Positions 44,466 to 54,347 are shown, counted from the first letter of the stretch. The stretch is DNA of 64,000 nt from UBA1952 sp965246905 (GCA_965246905.1 CBDFFZ010000030.1:15656-79655); one strand, 5' to 3'. The notes: generated by a model not told the origin, from the letters alone. Program-made: numbers and translations.

Positions 44466-46679
44466 TTACATCAGCTCTTCCGTGTTCGCCATCCGGCGGT
44501 AAGCTTTGATAAACAGTGCACCAAGGTTACGGTGCGGTGGCACATAGTCCTTGAATTTTGCCAGCGGCTCACCTTTTGTTTTTTCAAATTGGGCCGCAAG
44601 ATTACGCCAGCATACAACCCAGTCAACGTCCTCACCGGCTAATAAATGCGTATTGATCTCCTTAATGATAGGTTCATTTACCGCCATGGTACCCACCTGC
44701 TTGGTAGAGATAATATTGGCATCAGGTGAGGCATCGAGCACGGTGCCGAGATTGTGATAGCCTCCGCAGGAGCCAAGCATAACGATTTTGGAGCTGCGCG
44801 ATAAATGCTCCAATGTGGAAGGCAGATGATAGCTGTGCCCGCGGTGTACAATAAAGGTAGGTTTGATGTTTTGCGCCTTCAGAAAAGAATTCAGCGAATC
44901 CTGTGCATTTTCATCTTTGCCTTCGCCTTCAACAGGCAGGTTTGCATAAACTACAATTGGCTTACCGGAAGTGGAAACAATGGATATCCAGCTTTTATTG
45001 GTACTTGCGATCTTCCATTTTGCACCGTCCTTAAAATTACCTAAAAAGCTGCCATAAGAAGCACGACCATCTTCATCTCCATAAAAATAAAATTGCTCAA
45101 AAACGACGGTTGTATCTCCCAGCATATTTTTATAAGGCATAATAGTTACCGGTGGCAGGCCGATGCTTTCGCCTTCAATTTTCCCCGAGCGCATGCCGTT
45201 AAAAAGAGTGCTCAACAGGCCGTAAACAATCAGGCCCTTTTTGTTTTTCTCTGCGCTTACCCGCTCATAATTCATCTTTACTTCCGCCTGCAGGAAATTT
45301 GCCAGCGTAGTATCTTCAATGCTTCCGAAAGCGTCGGCAACGTCAACGGCATCATCAAGATCGTCCTCTTTCCCTTTTTCCAGGCCGGAGATAAAATCTC
45401 CCATCAGCTTCGTTTTTTTGGTGGAATCGATCGTTGCGAGGAATTCGCTGAGCTTGCTATAGCCGGCACTCATGCGGATGAAAGTGCGGAAATTTGAATA
45501 GTGTACTTTATCCAGCAATTCATCGCCTTTTGCAGGCTTCATACGCTCCATCATACGGTTGAAGGTGCCGATAAACGAGCTTGTATAGATCTCATCCACC
45601 CCAAAAACCATCAGGAAATAAAGCTCTTCAGGCGTGAAGCCATCGATCCCCCTAAAGCGGACAACATCCGGGCTTTCATGCAGGTCGTTCATGCGGCGTA
45701 CGTATTTCAGGCCGCGATAGGCAAGCTCATCCGTAGCCGTGGCGCTGCCCAACTCCTGCTGCTCCAACTTCAAGCGTACAAGGTTTTTATAAAAAAGATC
45801 TTCGTTGGCGGTGATCTTATCTACCTCGGCAATAGTTAATTTCTGGCGGTAAATATCGTTGAGGAAAGACATCGCTTTCAGGGGCGATTTGCTTTCATTT
45901 ACAATCCGCACAATCGTTTGCACCAACGGATCTTTCGTACGGCGCACCGCACCGCTCAATACGTAATTTGTGGATGCAGCATAATTATAGACTTCGCCCG
46001 GCACTACTTTGGCAGCGCCTGCAATGATCACGTCTGCATAAGGCTCACCAGCATACTCGTTCAGCCTGCGGATCATCATTTGCGGGTACTGCTTTCCTAC
46101 TTCTTCATATACATAGGCTTTGGCTTCCTGGTTGCCTTCGAGCAGATCGGCATTGGCAAGCGTATAAATGTTGGCATTGGCCTTTGCAAAATCAAGCAGG
46201 CGTGCTTCATGCCGGGCTATGATCAGCTCGCGCTCATTTATTACCAGCTTGCGGTAGTAAAATGGATCGACTTTAGTATCGTGATTAAAACGGTAGAGGA
46301 GGTTTGCCACTGCGCGCAGGTAGCGGAGCTTCGTCTGCTGTTCGGTTTGCTTATCCGTAAAAGGCAGGTTCTCGATCATTGTATCGAGGTGGGCTACATC
46401 CTTTAAGATGGCCTGGGTGATAACCTGTGTAGCGAGAGTATCATCACCCATGTAGATCACCTTATCTACGGACCCGTCAGTAGCATCGGCACCTCTCAAT
46501 GCCTTCGTTATATCATTATGAAATTTTTGCCGTTGCAGCGGGATGGGTGCAATGAGCGTATCGATCTCATAAATAGTTTTAGGCCGGTCTTTCTTTTTTT
46601 TGCGCTGCGCAGATGCGGTATCGGGATATAACAGCAAAGCAGCTATCAGGGTAAGCGCAAGGGTGAGTCCTCTTTTCAT
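44466..46679 (-). CDS. Large secreted hypothetical protein, possible caspase-like C-terminal domain
   Basis: 737 residues from ATG 46679 (an upstream in-frame start at 46721 would spoil the signal peptide). The signal peptide ends near DTASA. The first ~450 residues are helical and charged with no recognised domain. The C-terminal ~200 residues contain TFIVHRGHSYHLP (~residue 620) and, about 25 residues on, KIVMLGSCGGYHNL. A His in HGH context followed by Cys in GSCGG after a beta strand is the arrangement of clan CD cysteine peptidases (caspase, gingipain, CHAT). The dyad is inferred from spacing and strands only. It lies upstream of the PPK2 gene on the same strand. Confidence 0.75.
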   Translation of the reverse strand: MKRGLTLALTLIAALLLYPDTASAQRKKKKDRPKTIYEIDTLIAPIPLQRQKFHNDITKALRGADATDGSVDKVIYMGDDTLATQVITQAILKDVAHLDTMIENLPFTDKQTEQQTKLRYLRAVANLLYRFNHDTKVDPFYYRKLVINERELIIARHEARLLDFAKANANIYTLANADLLEGNQEAKAYVYEEVGKQYPQMMIRRLNEYAGEPYADVIIAGAAKVVPGEVYNYAASTNYVLSGAVRRTKDPLVQTIVRIVNESKSPLKAMSFLNDIYRQKLTIAEVDKITANEDLFYKNLVRLKLEQQELGSATATDELAYRGLKYVRRMNDLHESPDVVRFRGIDGFTPEELYFLMVFGVDEIYTSSFIGTFNRMMERMKPAKGDELLDKVHYSNFRTFIRMSAGYSKLSEFLATIDSTKKTKLMGDFISGLEKGKEDDLDDAVDVADAFGSIEDTTLANFLQAEVKMNYERVSAEKNKKGLIVYGLLSTLFNGMRSGKIEGESIGLPPVTIMPYKNMLGDTTVVFEQFYFYGDEDGRASYGSFLGNFKDGAKWKIASTNKSWISIVSTSGKPIVVYANLPVEGEGKDENAQDSLNSFLKAQNIKPTFIVHRGHSYHLPSTLEHLSRSSKIVMLGSCGGYHNLGTVLDASPDANIISTKQVGTMAVNEPIIKEINTHLLAGEDVDWVVCWRNLAAQFEKTKGEPLAKFKDYVPPHRNLGALFIKAYRRMANTEELM

Positions 46680-46829
46680 AATCAATAAGTGGCAGCAAAA
46701 ATAGCGCCGAATAGCTTGCAATCATCCTGTTTAATTGCTATGCACTACAGAAACCAAGCTTAACCTTTTCAGCGCTTACCAAAAAATGACAGGCCGTGGC
46801 CTGCCATTTTCTTCCAGCCGGAAAAATAT

Positions 46830-48107
46830 TTACCATTCCGGGTACAGCGGAAACTGATCCATAAATTCATTGATCTCGCCGCGTACCTTCGAAATGCCCT
46901 CTTCGTTATCCGGTGCCATGAGCACGGCATCCAGCCAGCCAACGATCTGCTGCATGTGCGTTTCCTTCAGGCCGCGCGTTGTTATAGCGGGTACACCAAC
47001 CCTGATACCGGAAGTAATGAATGGGGATTTATCATCGTAAGGCACCATGTTCTTATTAAGCGTTATATCCGCTTTCACCAATGTATTTTCTGCTTTCTTG
47101 CCGGAGATGCCTTTATTGCGCAGGTCTATCAAAAGGAGATGATTGTCTGTGCCGCCTGATACGATATCATAACCCTTTGCAAGGAATGCTTCCGTCATCG
47201 CTTTGGCATTCGCAATGATCTGCTTACCATACACCAGGAATTCATCCTGCAAAATCTCGAAAAAAGCAACGGCCTTGGCAGCAATCACATGCTCGAGCGG
47301 GCCTCCCTGCGTACCGGGAAACACGGCCAGATCGAGCAGTTGGCTCATCGTACGGATATCGCCCTTCGGCCCTTTCAATCCCCACGGGTTTTCAAAATCA
47401 CTCTTCATGAGGATAATGCCGCCGCGGGGGCCGCGGAGGGTTTTATGGGTAGTGCTCGTTACAATATGGCAGTGCTCAAACGGGCTGCTCAACAGTCCTT
47501 TGGCAATGAGGCCGGCCGGGTGCGCCATATCGCAGAGCACAAGCGCGCCGATCTTATCGGCAGCGGCGCGGATGCGGGCATATTCCCAGTCGCGGCTGTA
47601 GGCGCTTGCTCCGCAGATGATGAGCTTTGGTTTATGCTCTATAGCCTGAGCTTCGAGCATATCATAATCCACACGGCCGTCGTCCTTTTTTACGCCGTAG
47701 AAAACCGGGTTGTAGAGCTTCCCGGAAAAATTTACCGAGGAACCATGTGTGAGGTGGCCGCCCATGCTCAGGTCGAGCCCTAAAATAGTATCGCCTGGCT
47801 GCAGGCAGGCAAGCATTACGGCTGCATTAGCCTGCGCACCGCTGTGCGGCTGCACATTTGCATATTCGACCCCAAAGATTTCTTTTGCGCGGTCAATAGC
47901 GAGCTGCTCGCTTTTATCCACCACTTCGCAGCCCCCATAATAACGCTTGCCCGGATATCCTTCAGCATACTTATTGGTCATCACATTGCCCGTGGCCTGT
48001 ATTACCTGCATAGAGGTAAAGTTTTCTGATGCGATAAGCTCCAGGCCGCGGCGCTGGCGCAGCATTTCTTCGTGTATGAGGCCAAATATTTCGGTATCCT
48101 TTTGCAT
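46830..48107 (-). CDS. glyA: Serine hydroxymethyltransferase
   Basis: 425-residue PLP enzyme interconverting serine and glycine with tetrahydrofolate, the main source of one-carbon units. Family motifs: GLELIASENFTS, NKYAEGYPGKRYYGGCE, NVQPHSGAQANAAV, LCDMAHPAGLIA, and the PLP lysine Lys222 in TSTTHKTLRGPRGG. The full length is present. It stands alone, with its promoter region toward 48.1-48.2 kb (TTACTTTG, one mismatch to the -7 consensus, lies upstream). Confidence 0.96.
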   Translation of the reverse strand: MQKDTEIFGLIHEEMLRQRRGLELIASENFTSMQVIQATGNVMTNKYAEGYPGKRYYGGCEVVDKSEQLAIDRAKEIFGVEYANVQPHSGAQANAAVMLACLQPGDTILGLDLSMGGHLTHGSSVNFSGKLYNPVFYGVKKDDGRVDYDMLEAQAIEHKPKLIICGASAYSRDWEYARIRAAADKIGALVLCDMAHPAGLIAKGLLSSPFEHCHIVTSTTHKTLRGPRGGIILMKSDFENPWGLKGPKGDIRTMSQLLDLAVFPGTQGGPLEHVIAAKAVAFFEILQDEFLVYGKQIIANAKAMTEAFLAKGYDIVSGGTDNHLLLIDLRNKGISGKKAENTLVKADITLNKNMVPYDDKSPFITSGIRVGVPAITTRGLKETHMQQIVGWLDAVLMAPDNEEGISKVRGEINEFMDQFPLYPEW

Positions 48108-48466
48108 GGAATGGATTTGCGTTTTAGGGCTGCAAAGTAATAAAAGGAATTAAGGATTTGATCCGGCTGTAACTTGAAAGCAGTCTGGCCTGCATTCTGC
48201 TTTAAGGAGTCAGGCAGTATGCGCCTAATCTATATCAATTCTAATTTGAAATTATACATCTACCATTCCATTCCTTAATAGCTCAAAATGAAAACAAGCT
48301 AACTACAGACTAAAAAACCGGCTGCGAACTGCACCAAAAAAGTACAGTGCATTATTCAATGCGTTAATTGTTAATGATATATGAAATATTTTATAAAAAG
48401 TTTTTTTTTACAAGATGAATTTCTTAATTTGGCAAAACCAATTCACCAAAAAATTTTTTACTGTCC
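48108..48466. other. Divergent intergenic region, no gene seen
   Basis: 359 bases between glyA (minus) and the Omp28-like gene (plus). Very AT-rich in its right half (TTTTATAAAAAGTTTTTTTTTAC around 48390-48412). No ORF, repeat or stable hairpin is evident; it should contain both promoters. Confidence 0.5.
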
Positions 48467-49546
48467 ATGAAGAAAGCATTACTTTCTCTAAGCGCGCTAC
48501 TCACTGTAGGCGTTGTAAATGCGCAAACCGTTCAGCGCGTACCACTCTTTGAAGTATTTACTTCTGAAACATGCCCGCCGTGCAAACCCGGCAACACTAT
48601 TTATGAAAATGTAATTGCTCCTAAACCTAAAGGCGATTATGTATCCATAAAGTTTCAACAGGATTTTCCCGGAAATGGTGATCCGTATTGCACCACAGAA
48701 GGAGTGAACAGAAGAAGCTATTATGCAATCAATTCTATACCCCGTATGGAAATTGATGGCGGGTGGGATCAAAACGCTCAATCATTTACTGATGCGCTCT
48801 ATACTCAATACCGTTCGGTTGCTGCTAAAGCGACGCTTACTGGTGTGTATAGCATAAGCACTTCTAACAGGGTTACCGTAAAGGTGGATTATAAAGCCAT
48901 TGGCAGCGCTTTCCCTGCAGGCACCAAGCTTTATGTTGGGATCGTTGAGGCCCGCACTATTAAGAACATTAATGCACAGACGAATGGTGAGACTGTTTTT
49001 TATAACGTAATGAAGAAGATGATGCCTACTGATGGAGGTACTGCTGTTACAGCGCTTGCTGCCGGTGCGTCAGAATCTAAAACAATGACTTTTACTTTTA
49101 CCGGCTCCTATAGGTTGCCTGCTGATGGCAAAACTGCTAACCGGATCGCTCTTGCTACAGAGCATTCTGTCGAGCATTTCGATAGCCTGAAAGTTGTTGC
49201 ATGGATCCAGGGTAGCACTAAGGAAGTTTTCCAGGCTGGTAATCTTTCAAAAGTTGCCGCTACAGCAATTGCAAATGTATCCAACAGCGTGGGCGAAGTA
49301 ATGGTTTTCCCTAATCCTTCTTCCAGCAATGTAAATGTTAGCATCAATATGAAAAGCGCAGATAACGTAACTGCTGTTATTTACAACATGAATGGTGCGG
49401 CTGTTATCACTAAAACTGCTAATCTTGCTGCTGGTGCAGGACAAATAGGCTTCGATGTTTCCAACCTCGCTGCCGGCCTGTACAATCTGGTTATTTTTGA
49501 TTCCAACAATAATTCATTCTCTGAGCGCCTTAGCGTAGCACACTAA
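48467..49546 (+). CDS. Omp28-like thioredoxin-fold protein with T9SS sorting domain
   Basis: 359 residues. The signal peptide ends near VVNAQ. The N-terminal half is thioredoxin-like with a CPPC site (Cys36/Cys39 in SETCPPCKPG), and RVPLFEVFTSE and SIPRMEIDGGW match Omp28-related outer-membrane proteins. The C-terminal ~85 residues are a type A T9SS sorting domain (VMVFPNPSSSNVNVSI ... VSNLAAGLYNLVIFD). It is probably carried across the outer membrane and kept at the surface or released. Redox activity is plausible from CPPC but unproven. Confidence 0.9.
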   Translation: MKKALLSLSALLTVGVVNAQTVQRVPLFEVFTSETCPPCKPGNTIYENVIAPKPKGDYVSIKFQQDFPGNGDPYCTTEGVNRRSYYAINSIPRMEIDGGWDQNAQSFTDALYTQYRSVAAKATLTGVYSISTSNRVTVKVDYKAIGSAFPAGTKLYVGIVEARTIKNINAQTNGETVFYNVMKKMMPTDGGTAVTALAAGASESKTMTFTFTGSYRLPADGKTANRIALATEHSVEHFDSLKVVAWIQGSTKEVFQAGNLSKVAATAIANVSNSVGEVMVFPNPSSSNVNVSINMKSADNVTAVIYNMNGAAVITKTANLAAGAGQIGFDVSNLAAGLYNLVIFDSNNNSFSERLSVAH

Positions 49547-49563
49547 GCTCCCGCATCAATTTC

Positions 49564-49593
49564 AAAAAAGGCTGCCACAAGGCAGCCTTTTTT
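49564..49593 (+). terminator. Terminator after the Omp28-like gene
   Basis: Thirteen-base perfect stem AAAAAAGGCTGCC / GGCAGCCTTTTTT with an ACAA loop. Confidence 0.9.
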
Positions 49594-49653
49594 GTGTTCA
49601 AATTTTATGAGGTTATTTTCGCCTGCATAAACGAATTACGCCCCCAAAACTTT

Positions 49654-50046
49654 ATGAGACAATTTACCGCAAAATCCACTTTCATGGGCCTCCTTACTCG
49701 TGGACTTTTCTGGAGCATTTTCACGCCCTGGAAAATCGAGATCGATCTTGATCGCAAGCGGGTGAATATTACTAAGCGCAACTGGTACCTGGTAAGCAAA
49801 GACACCGATGCATTCCAGTTTAGCTCTGTACGCCACATCAAAGTGGATGAATCGCTCTTCGGTGCCGATCTGCACATCCGGATGTATGCGGGCGAGGCAA
49901 GCGTAAGGGGCATCAGCAAAAAAGCCGCAAAAACAATCCGGGATCTGCTTCTTGACAGGCAGGCAGCGCACGACCGCCGCGATCTAGCTAATGGCGGCGA
50001 CCGCGAGGTATATAATGACTATGGCTATGATGAGCCTACATCCTGA
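49654..50046 (+). CDS. Hypothetical protein with PH-like strand pattern
   Basis: 130 residues from ATG 49654. The core (TPWKIEIDLDRKRVNITKRNWYLVSKDTDAFQFSSVRHIKVDESLFGADLHIRMYAGEASVRGISKKAAKTIRDLL) is a series of short strands ending in a helix, like bacterial PH-domain proteins. The C-terminus is acidic and Asp/Tyr-rich. No signal peptide. It is not a family I can name; the fold suggestion is inference. Confidence 0.65.
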   Translation: MRQFTAKSTFMGLLTRGLFWSIFTPWKIEIDLDRKRVNITKRNWYLVSKDTDAFQFSSVRHIKVDESLFGADLHIRMYAGEASVRGISKKAAKTIRDLLLDRQAAHDRRDLANGGDREVYNDYGYDEPTS

Positions 50047-50079
50047 AAACATTTCCATTCATTTCAAAACAAAAAGCGC

Positions 50080-50472
50080 ATGCTCCGTTTTGCTTACACT
50101 ATTTTATATGTTCCGGATGTAGAAGTTACCATAGATTTCTACGAAAGAGCTTTTGGCTTTAGGAGAAAGTTCATCGCGCCCGGTGGCCAATATGGCAAGC
50201 TCATCACCGGCGATACTACCTTGTCTTTTGCATCCACAATACTTGCAGCCGCTAACCTCAAAAATGGTTTTATGGAGAGTAATATAATGAATAAAACTTT
50301 TGCTATGGAGGTAGCATTTACTACCCAGGATGTGGCTGGTTCCTACAACAAAGCCTTAGAAGCGGGGGCATTAGCCGAAGCCGCGCCTGCTAATAAACCG
50401 CATGGGCAAACTGTAGCTTATATCCGGGATATAAATGGCTTTCTTGTAGCGCTATGTACTCCGATAGAATGA
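50080..50472 (+). CDS. VOC (glyoxalase/dioxygenase superfamily) protein
   Basis: 130 residues with two beta-alpha-beta-beta-beta modules. The first is FAYTILYVPDVEVTIDFYERAFGFRRKF; the second AMEVAFTTQDVAGSYNKALEAGA ... GQTVAYIRDINGFLVALCTP. Typical of small VOC proteins (lactoylglutathione lyase-like, fosfomycin- or bleomycin-resistance-like). The ligand is unknown. Confidence 0.85.
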   Translation: MLRFAYTILYVPDVEVTIDFYERAFGFRRKFIAPGGQYGKLITGDTTLSFASTILAAANLKNGFMESNIMNKTFAMEVAFTTQDVAGSYNKALEAGALAEAAPANKPHGQTVAYIRDINGFLVALCTPIE

Positions 50473-50509
50473 TAATAATTTACGCACTGGCTCTTTGGTT
50501 TTGCTTGCT

Positions 50510-50517
50510 TATCTTTG
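50510..50517 (+). promoter_or_regulatory. -7 element (TATCTTTG) of the citrate synthase gene
   Basis: Exact TAnnTTTG match 31 bases before ATG 50549; a TTTG lies 12 bases upstream, closer than the usual -33 spacing. Confidence 0.45.
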
Positions 50518-50548
50518 CGGGCGTAAAGCAAAAAAACTTCGCCATTTT

Positions 50549-51868
50549 ATGGGTTACGTTAAAGACCGTTTCAAAGTAATTGCCGACCAGCAGGCGGCTG
50601 AGATTAAAAAGCTGATTGCCGAGCACGGTGAAAAGAGCCTCGGCGAAGTAACGATTGCGCAAGTGTACCAGGGTGCCCGCGGTATTCCTGCACTAATCAC
50701 CGAAACATCTCTCCTGGATGCGAATGAAGGCATTCGTTTCCGTGGTTATTCCATTCCTGAGCTTCGCGAAAAACTTCCTAAAGCCGATGGCGGACAAGAG
50801 CCCTGCCCGGAAGGTCTATTTTACTTAATGCTTACCGGCGAAATACCCTCTGATGAAGATGCCGGCCACGTATCGACTACATGGGCGCGCCGCTCGCATG
50901 TACCCAACCATGTATTCGATGTTATTGAATCGTTTCCCGTATCCGCTCATCCGATGACGCAGTTTTCCGCTGCTGTGCTTGCGCTGCAAACGGAATCCAA
51001 ATTTGTAAAGGCATATTCTGAAGGCATTTCTAAAAAGGACTACTGGGATTATACCTATGAGGATACTATGAACCTCATTGCCCGCCTGCCACGTGTTGCA
51101 GCCTATATATACCGCCGCAAATACAAGAATGGCGAGCATATACAACCTGATGGTATGCTCGATTGGAGCGGCAACTTTGCACATATGCTTGGCTACGACA
51201 CCGATGGCTTTAAAGAGCTGATGCGCCTGTACCTTACCATACATGCAGACCATGAAGGCGGTAATGTGAGCGCTCATGCCACACACCTTGTAGGCTCTAC
51301 CCTTAGCGATCCTTATCTTGCCTTTACCGCCGGCATGACCGGCCTTGCAGGCCCACTGCACGGCCTTGCCAACCAGGAAGTGATTCGCTGGATCGAAGAG
51401 CTACAGCAAGAGTTGGGCACTGATCGCCCATCCAAAGAGCAGATTGCAGATTATATAAAAGAAACGCTCCTGAAAGGGAAAGTGGTGCCTGGCTACGGCC
51501 ACGCCGTACTGCGCAAAACAGACCCGCGCTTTACCGCACAGATGGAGTTCGCACAAAAGCATTGCCCCGATGATGCTACCATACAAACGGTATGGAATGT
51601 ATATGAAGTCGCACCACCGATCCTCGAAAATACTGGTAAAATCAAGAACCCATGGCCTAATGTTGATGCGCATTCCGGCGCGCTGCTAAAGCATTTCGGG
51701 CTGATGGAGGAAGATTTCTATACCGTGCTTTTCGGCGTTAGCCGTGCCCTTGGCGTACTTGCATCCCTTTGCTGGGATCGTGCGCTCAACTTCCCGATAG
51801 AGCGCCCTAAGAGTATGACTACCGAATGGATCAAAAAATTTATTGCTAAAAGTGAAGTACCCGCTTAA
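50549..51868 (+). CDS. gltA: Citrate synthase (eukaryotic/mitochondrial-like type)
   Basis: 439 residues; condenses oxaloacetate and acetyl-CoA at the entry of the TCA cycle. The sequence is of the mitochondrial-like group rather than the usual Gram-negative hexameric GltA: IAQVYQGARGIPALITETSLLD, YLTIHADHEGGNVSAHATHLVGS, PLHGLANQEV, VPGYGHAVLRKTDPRF, VDAHSGALL. The catalytic His (HADHEGGN and PLHG regions, GYGHAV) and Asp (VDAHSG) are present. ATG 50549 follows a promoter element and fits the family start. No adjacent TCA genes. Confidence 0.93.
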   Translation: MGYVKDRFKVIADQQAAEIKKLIAEHGEKSLGEVTIAQVYQGARGIPALITETSLLDANEGIRFRGYSIPELREKLPKADGGQEPCPEGLFYLMLTGEIPSDEDAGHVSTTWARRSHVPNHVFDVIESFPVSAHPMTQFSAAVLALQTESKFVKAYSEGISKKDYWDYTYEDTMNLIARLPRVAAYIYRRKYKNGEHIQPDGMLDWSGNFAHMLGYDTDGFKELMRLYLTIHADHEGGNVSAHATHLVGSTLSDPYLAFTAGMTGLAGPLHGLANQEVIRWIEELQQELGTDRPSKEQIADYIKETLLKGKVVPGYGHAVLRKTDPRFTAQMEFAQKHCPDDATIQTVWNVYEVAPPILENTGKIKNPWPNVDAHSGALLKHFGLMEEDFYTVLFGVSRALGVLASLCWDRALNFPIERPKSMTTEWIKKFIAKSEVPA

Positions 51869-52002
51869 TCAGCATTGACTATTGAAATTGGGTTTGTATT
51901 TATAGAAAAATCTATTTCATCATTAAAAAATTAAGCAGAGACGCACCAGTTGCGTCTTTGCTATTATTAGTAATTGATTAATTCAAAAATTCTATTTCCA
52001 AA

Positions 52003-52977
52003 ATGAGTAAAGGACCGGTTTCCCAATTTATACAGCACCATTACCGCCACTTCAACGCAGCCGCACTTGTCGATGCTGCCAAAGGTTATGAAACCCACCT
52101 GATGGATGGCGGTAAGATGCTGGTATCGCTTGCCGGTGCCATGAGCACAGCAGAGCTGGGCATTTCGCTGGCGGAAATGATCCGGCAGGATAAGATTGCA
52201 ATTATCTCCTGCACAGGCGCCAACCTCGAGGAAGATATCATGAACCTCGTAGCGCACAGCCATTACAAGCGCGTGCCAAACTATCGAGATCTGAGCCCGC
52301 AGGAAGAATGGGATCTTCTCGAAAACCATTATAACCGAGTTACAGACACCTGCATTCCTGAGGAAGAGGCTTTTCGCCGCATACAGCAGCACATAGTAAA
52401 AGAGTGGAAAGACGCTGAAGCGGCCGGTGCGCGTTTCTTCCCGCATGAGTTCATGTATAAGATGCTCAATAGCGGCATACTGCAACAGTATTATGAGATC
52501 GATCCCAAAAATAGCTGGATGCTGGCAGCGGCAGAGAAGAATCTCCCCATTGTATGTCCGGGTTGGGAAGACAGCACCATGGGCAACATCTTCGCATCCT
52601 ACATCATTAAAGGTGAGCTCAAGGCAAGTACCATGAAGAGTGGTATCGAGTATATGGTATGGCTGGCCGATTGGTACCGTAATAACTCATCCGGCAAGGG
52701 TGTAGGCTTCTTCCAAATAGGTGGAGGCATTGCGGGTGATTTCCCAATCTGCGTGGTGCCTATGATGTACCAGGATCTTGAATGGCATGATGTACCGTTC
52801 TGGAATTATTTCTGCCAGATTTCCGATTCCACGACATCTTACGGCTCCTACTCCGGCGCCGTGCCCAATGAAAAAATAACCTGGGGCAAGCTGGATATCC
52901 ATACGCCGAAATTTATAGTAGAAAGCGATGCTACGATCGTAGTGCCGCTGATATTTGCATATTTGCTGGGCTGGTAG
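52003..52977 (+). CDS. Deoxyhypusine synthase family protein
   Basis: 324 residues of the DHS fold, which in eukaryotes and archaea transfers an aminobutyl group from spermidine to eIF5A. Bacteria lack eIF5A, so here it may act in polyamine metabolism, as in homospermidine synthesis, or on an unknown target. Visible: GGKMLVSLAGAMSTAELG (NAD-binding), ISCTGANLEEDIM, FFQIGGGIAGDFPICVVPM, and the active-site lysine in SGAVPNEKITWGKLD (Lys296). The lysine argues for retained catalysis. Confidence 0.88.
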   Translation: MSKGPVSQFIQHHYRHFNAAALVDAAKGYETHLMDGGKMLVSLAGAMSTAELGISLAEMIRQDKIAIISCTGANLEEDIMNLVAHSHYKRVPNYRDLSPQEEWDLLENHYNRVTDTCIPEEEAFRRIQQHIVKEWKDAEAAGARFFPHEFMYKMLNSGILQQYYEIDPKNSWMLAAAEKNLPIVCPGWEDSTMGNIFASYIIKGELKASTMKSGIEYMVWLADWYRNNSSGKGVGFFQIGGGIAGDFPICVVPMMYQDLEWHDVPFWNYFCQISDSTTSYGSYSGAVPNEKITWGKLDIHTPKFIVESDATIVVPLIFAYLLGW

Positions 52978-53042
52978 TGCAATTCACTCCAACGCCGACA
53001 GGGTTTTGAACCATGTCGGCGTTTCTTTCCTGAAATAAACAA

Positions 53043-54347
53043 TCACTGCTCTACAGCAAATGATCCGTTTTGGTACCGGTACAGATAGAGATGCGTATTC
53101 TCGTTGTACATGAGGTCAAAATCTTTCGTATAGCGCGGCTTTATATCAAAGCGCGTATAGCTTGCCGAGGCATTGTCCGAAATCTTTTTGTTGAATACCG
53201 GGCCGTACTTATTGAGCAGGTAGCAATACCAGTACAGCGTTTCATAGCCTCGGTACACCATTTCGCCAGGCTTACGCGCAAAGGTCCGGTAATACCCGCT
53301 TGCAAGATTCTGGCCGCCGGCAGTAGAAGCATCAAAAAAGAAGGGAGCAGTAAAATTCACAACAATATTCTCCAAGCCGGATGTTTTTTTAATAGCATTC
53401 AAACCCTTCCACGATGGCATGCCATACACTTCAAATTTGTAGCCGGGGAAAGAGGTATTCAATTGCGCCAGCAGCAGCTCTGCATAAGCCACATCCAGAA
53501 TAGGCATGGCAATGATATTCACTTCGGTACTGTCTAAGAATATAGATAGCTGCTCCTTTTTAGGCAAAGCATTCGCATTGATCTGGGTTGTTTTCAGAAT
53601 GCTGTCCTTCATCAGGCTTTTGTAGGCAAGTTCATCTGCCGGTACGGTGTTTCTGTGGTAGATCAAAACCCGTGTATTGCCGTGCTTCTTATCGATAGCG
53701 CGCTCGAGCCATTCACAATTGGTTTGCAGTGTGGGCTGGAGCAACGTAAAATAGGGGTTGTCTTTCACGCTGCCATCCGAGGGCGACATGGCCGATACAA
53801 AATTGATCGTATGCTTTTTTGCAAATGCTGCCAGCGTGCCAATCTGCGCCGCACCAACCGCGCCGATGATAAGATCGGAGGAATCCAGCGCTTTGGTTGC
53901 AATGAGCTGTTCGGGCATATTGGTGGCATCTGTAATGTCATGTACATATATATCCATCTCGTAGCCGCGCTTATCCACCGAATCTATTGCCAGCTTTACG
54001 CCTTCGTAAAAGTTTACGCCTGGTAATACTTTATCCGGCATCTTATCTTTATAAACTGCTTTCCCGCCTTTTACCAGCTCATTAAGGTACAGCGGCACAA
54101 GCACATCAACACGGTAGCGCTCCTTCCGATAGGTTTCCGGATAGATGATCTCATCGGGCTCTGTCTTACGGGTTTTTGCTGCTGCTTTCTTGCCGGTAGC
54201 GGCAGGCTTTGATGCCGGCCTTGCTATTGGCTTGCGCTTGGGCTCATCGTTTCCAAAAAGCCTTTTAAAGAATTGCGCTTCTGCCTGCGGCGCTGCAATA
54301 AAGCATAGAAAAAAGGTGAGCGTAAAAAAAGTAAGGATTCGTTTCAT
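53043..54347 (-). CDS. Periplasmic-binding-protein type 1 fold protein (Leu/Ile/Val-binding-like)
   Basis: 434 residues. Signal peptide ends near AEAQ; a Lys/Ala/Pro-rich linker (~residues 34-62) leads into a type 1 periplasmic binding fold: VDVLVPLYLNELVKGG, GVNFYEGVKLAIDSV, DLIIGAVGAAQIGTLAAFAKKHTINFVSAMSP, KFEVYGMPSWKG. In many Bacteroidota the same fold is fused to LysM domains; none is present here, and no transporter genes are adjacent. It follows guaA by 21 bases, likely the same transcript. Ligand unknown. Confidence 0.78.
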   Translation of the reverse strand: MKRILTFFTLTFFLCFIAAPQAEAQFFKRLFGNDEPKRKPIARPASKPAATGKKAAAKTRKTEPDEIIYPETYRKERYRVDVLVPLYLNELVKGGKAVYKDKMPDKVLPGVNFYEGVKLAIDSVDKRGYEMDIYVHDITDATNMPEQLIATKALDSSDLIIGAVGAAQIGTLAAFAKKHTINFVSAMSPSDGSVKDNPYFTLLQPTLQTNCEWLERAIDKKHGNTRVLIYHRNTVPADELAYKSLMKDSILKTTQINANALPKKEQLSIFLDSTEVNIIAMPILDVAYAELLLAQLNTSFPGYKFEVYGMPSWKGLNAIKKTSGLENIVVNFTAPFFFDASTAGGQNLASGYYRTFARKPGEMVYRGYETLYWYCYLLNKYGPVFNKKISDNASASYTRFDIKPRYTKDFDLMYNENTHLYLYRYQNGSFAVEQ

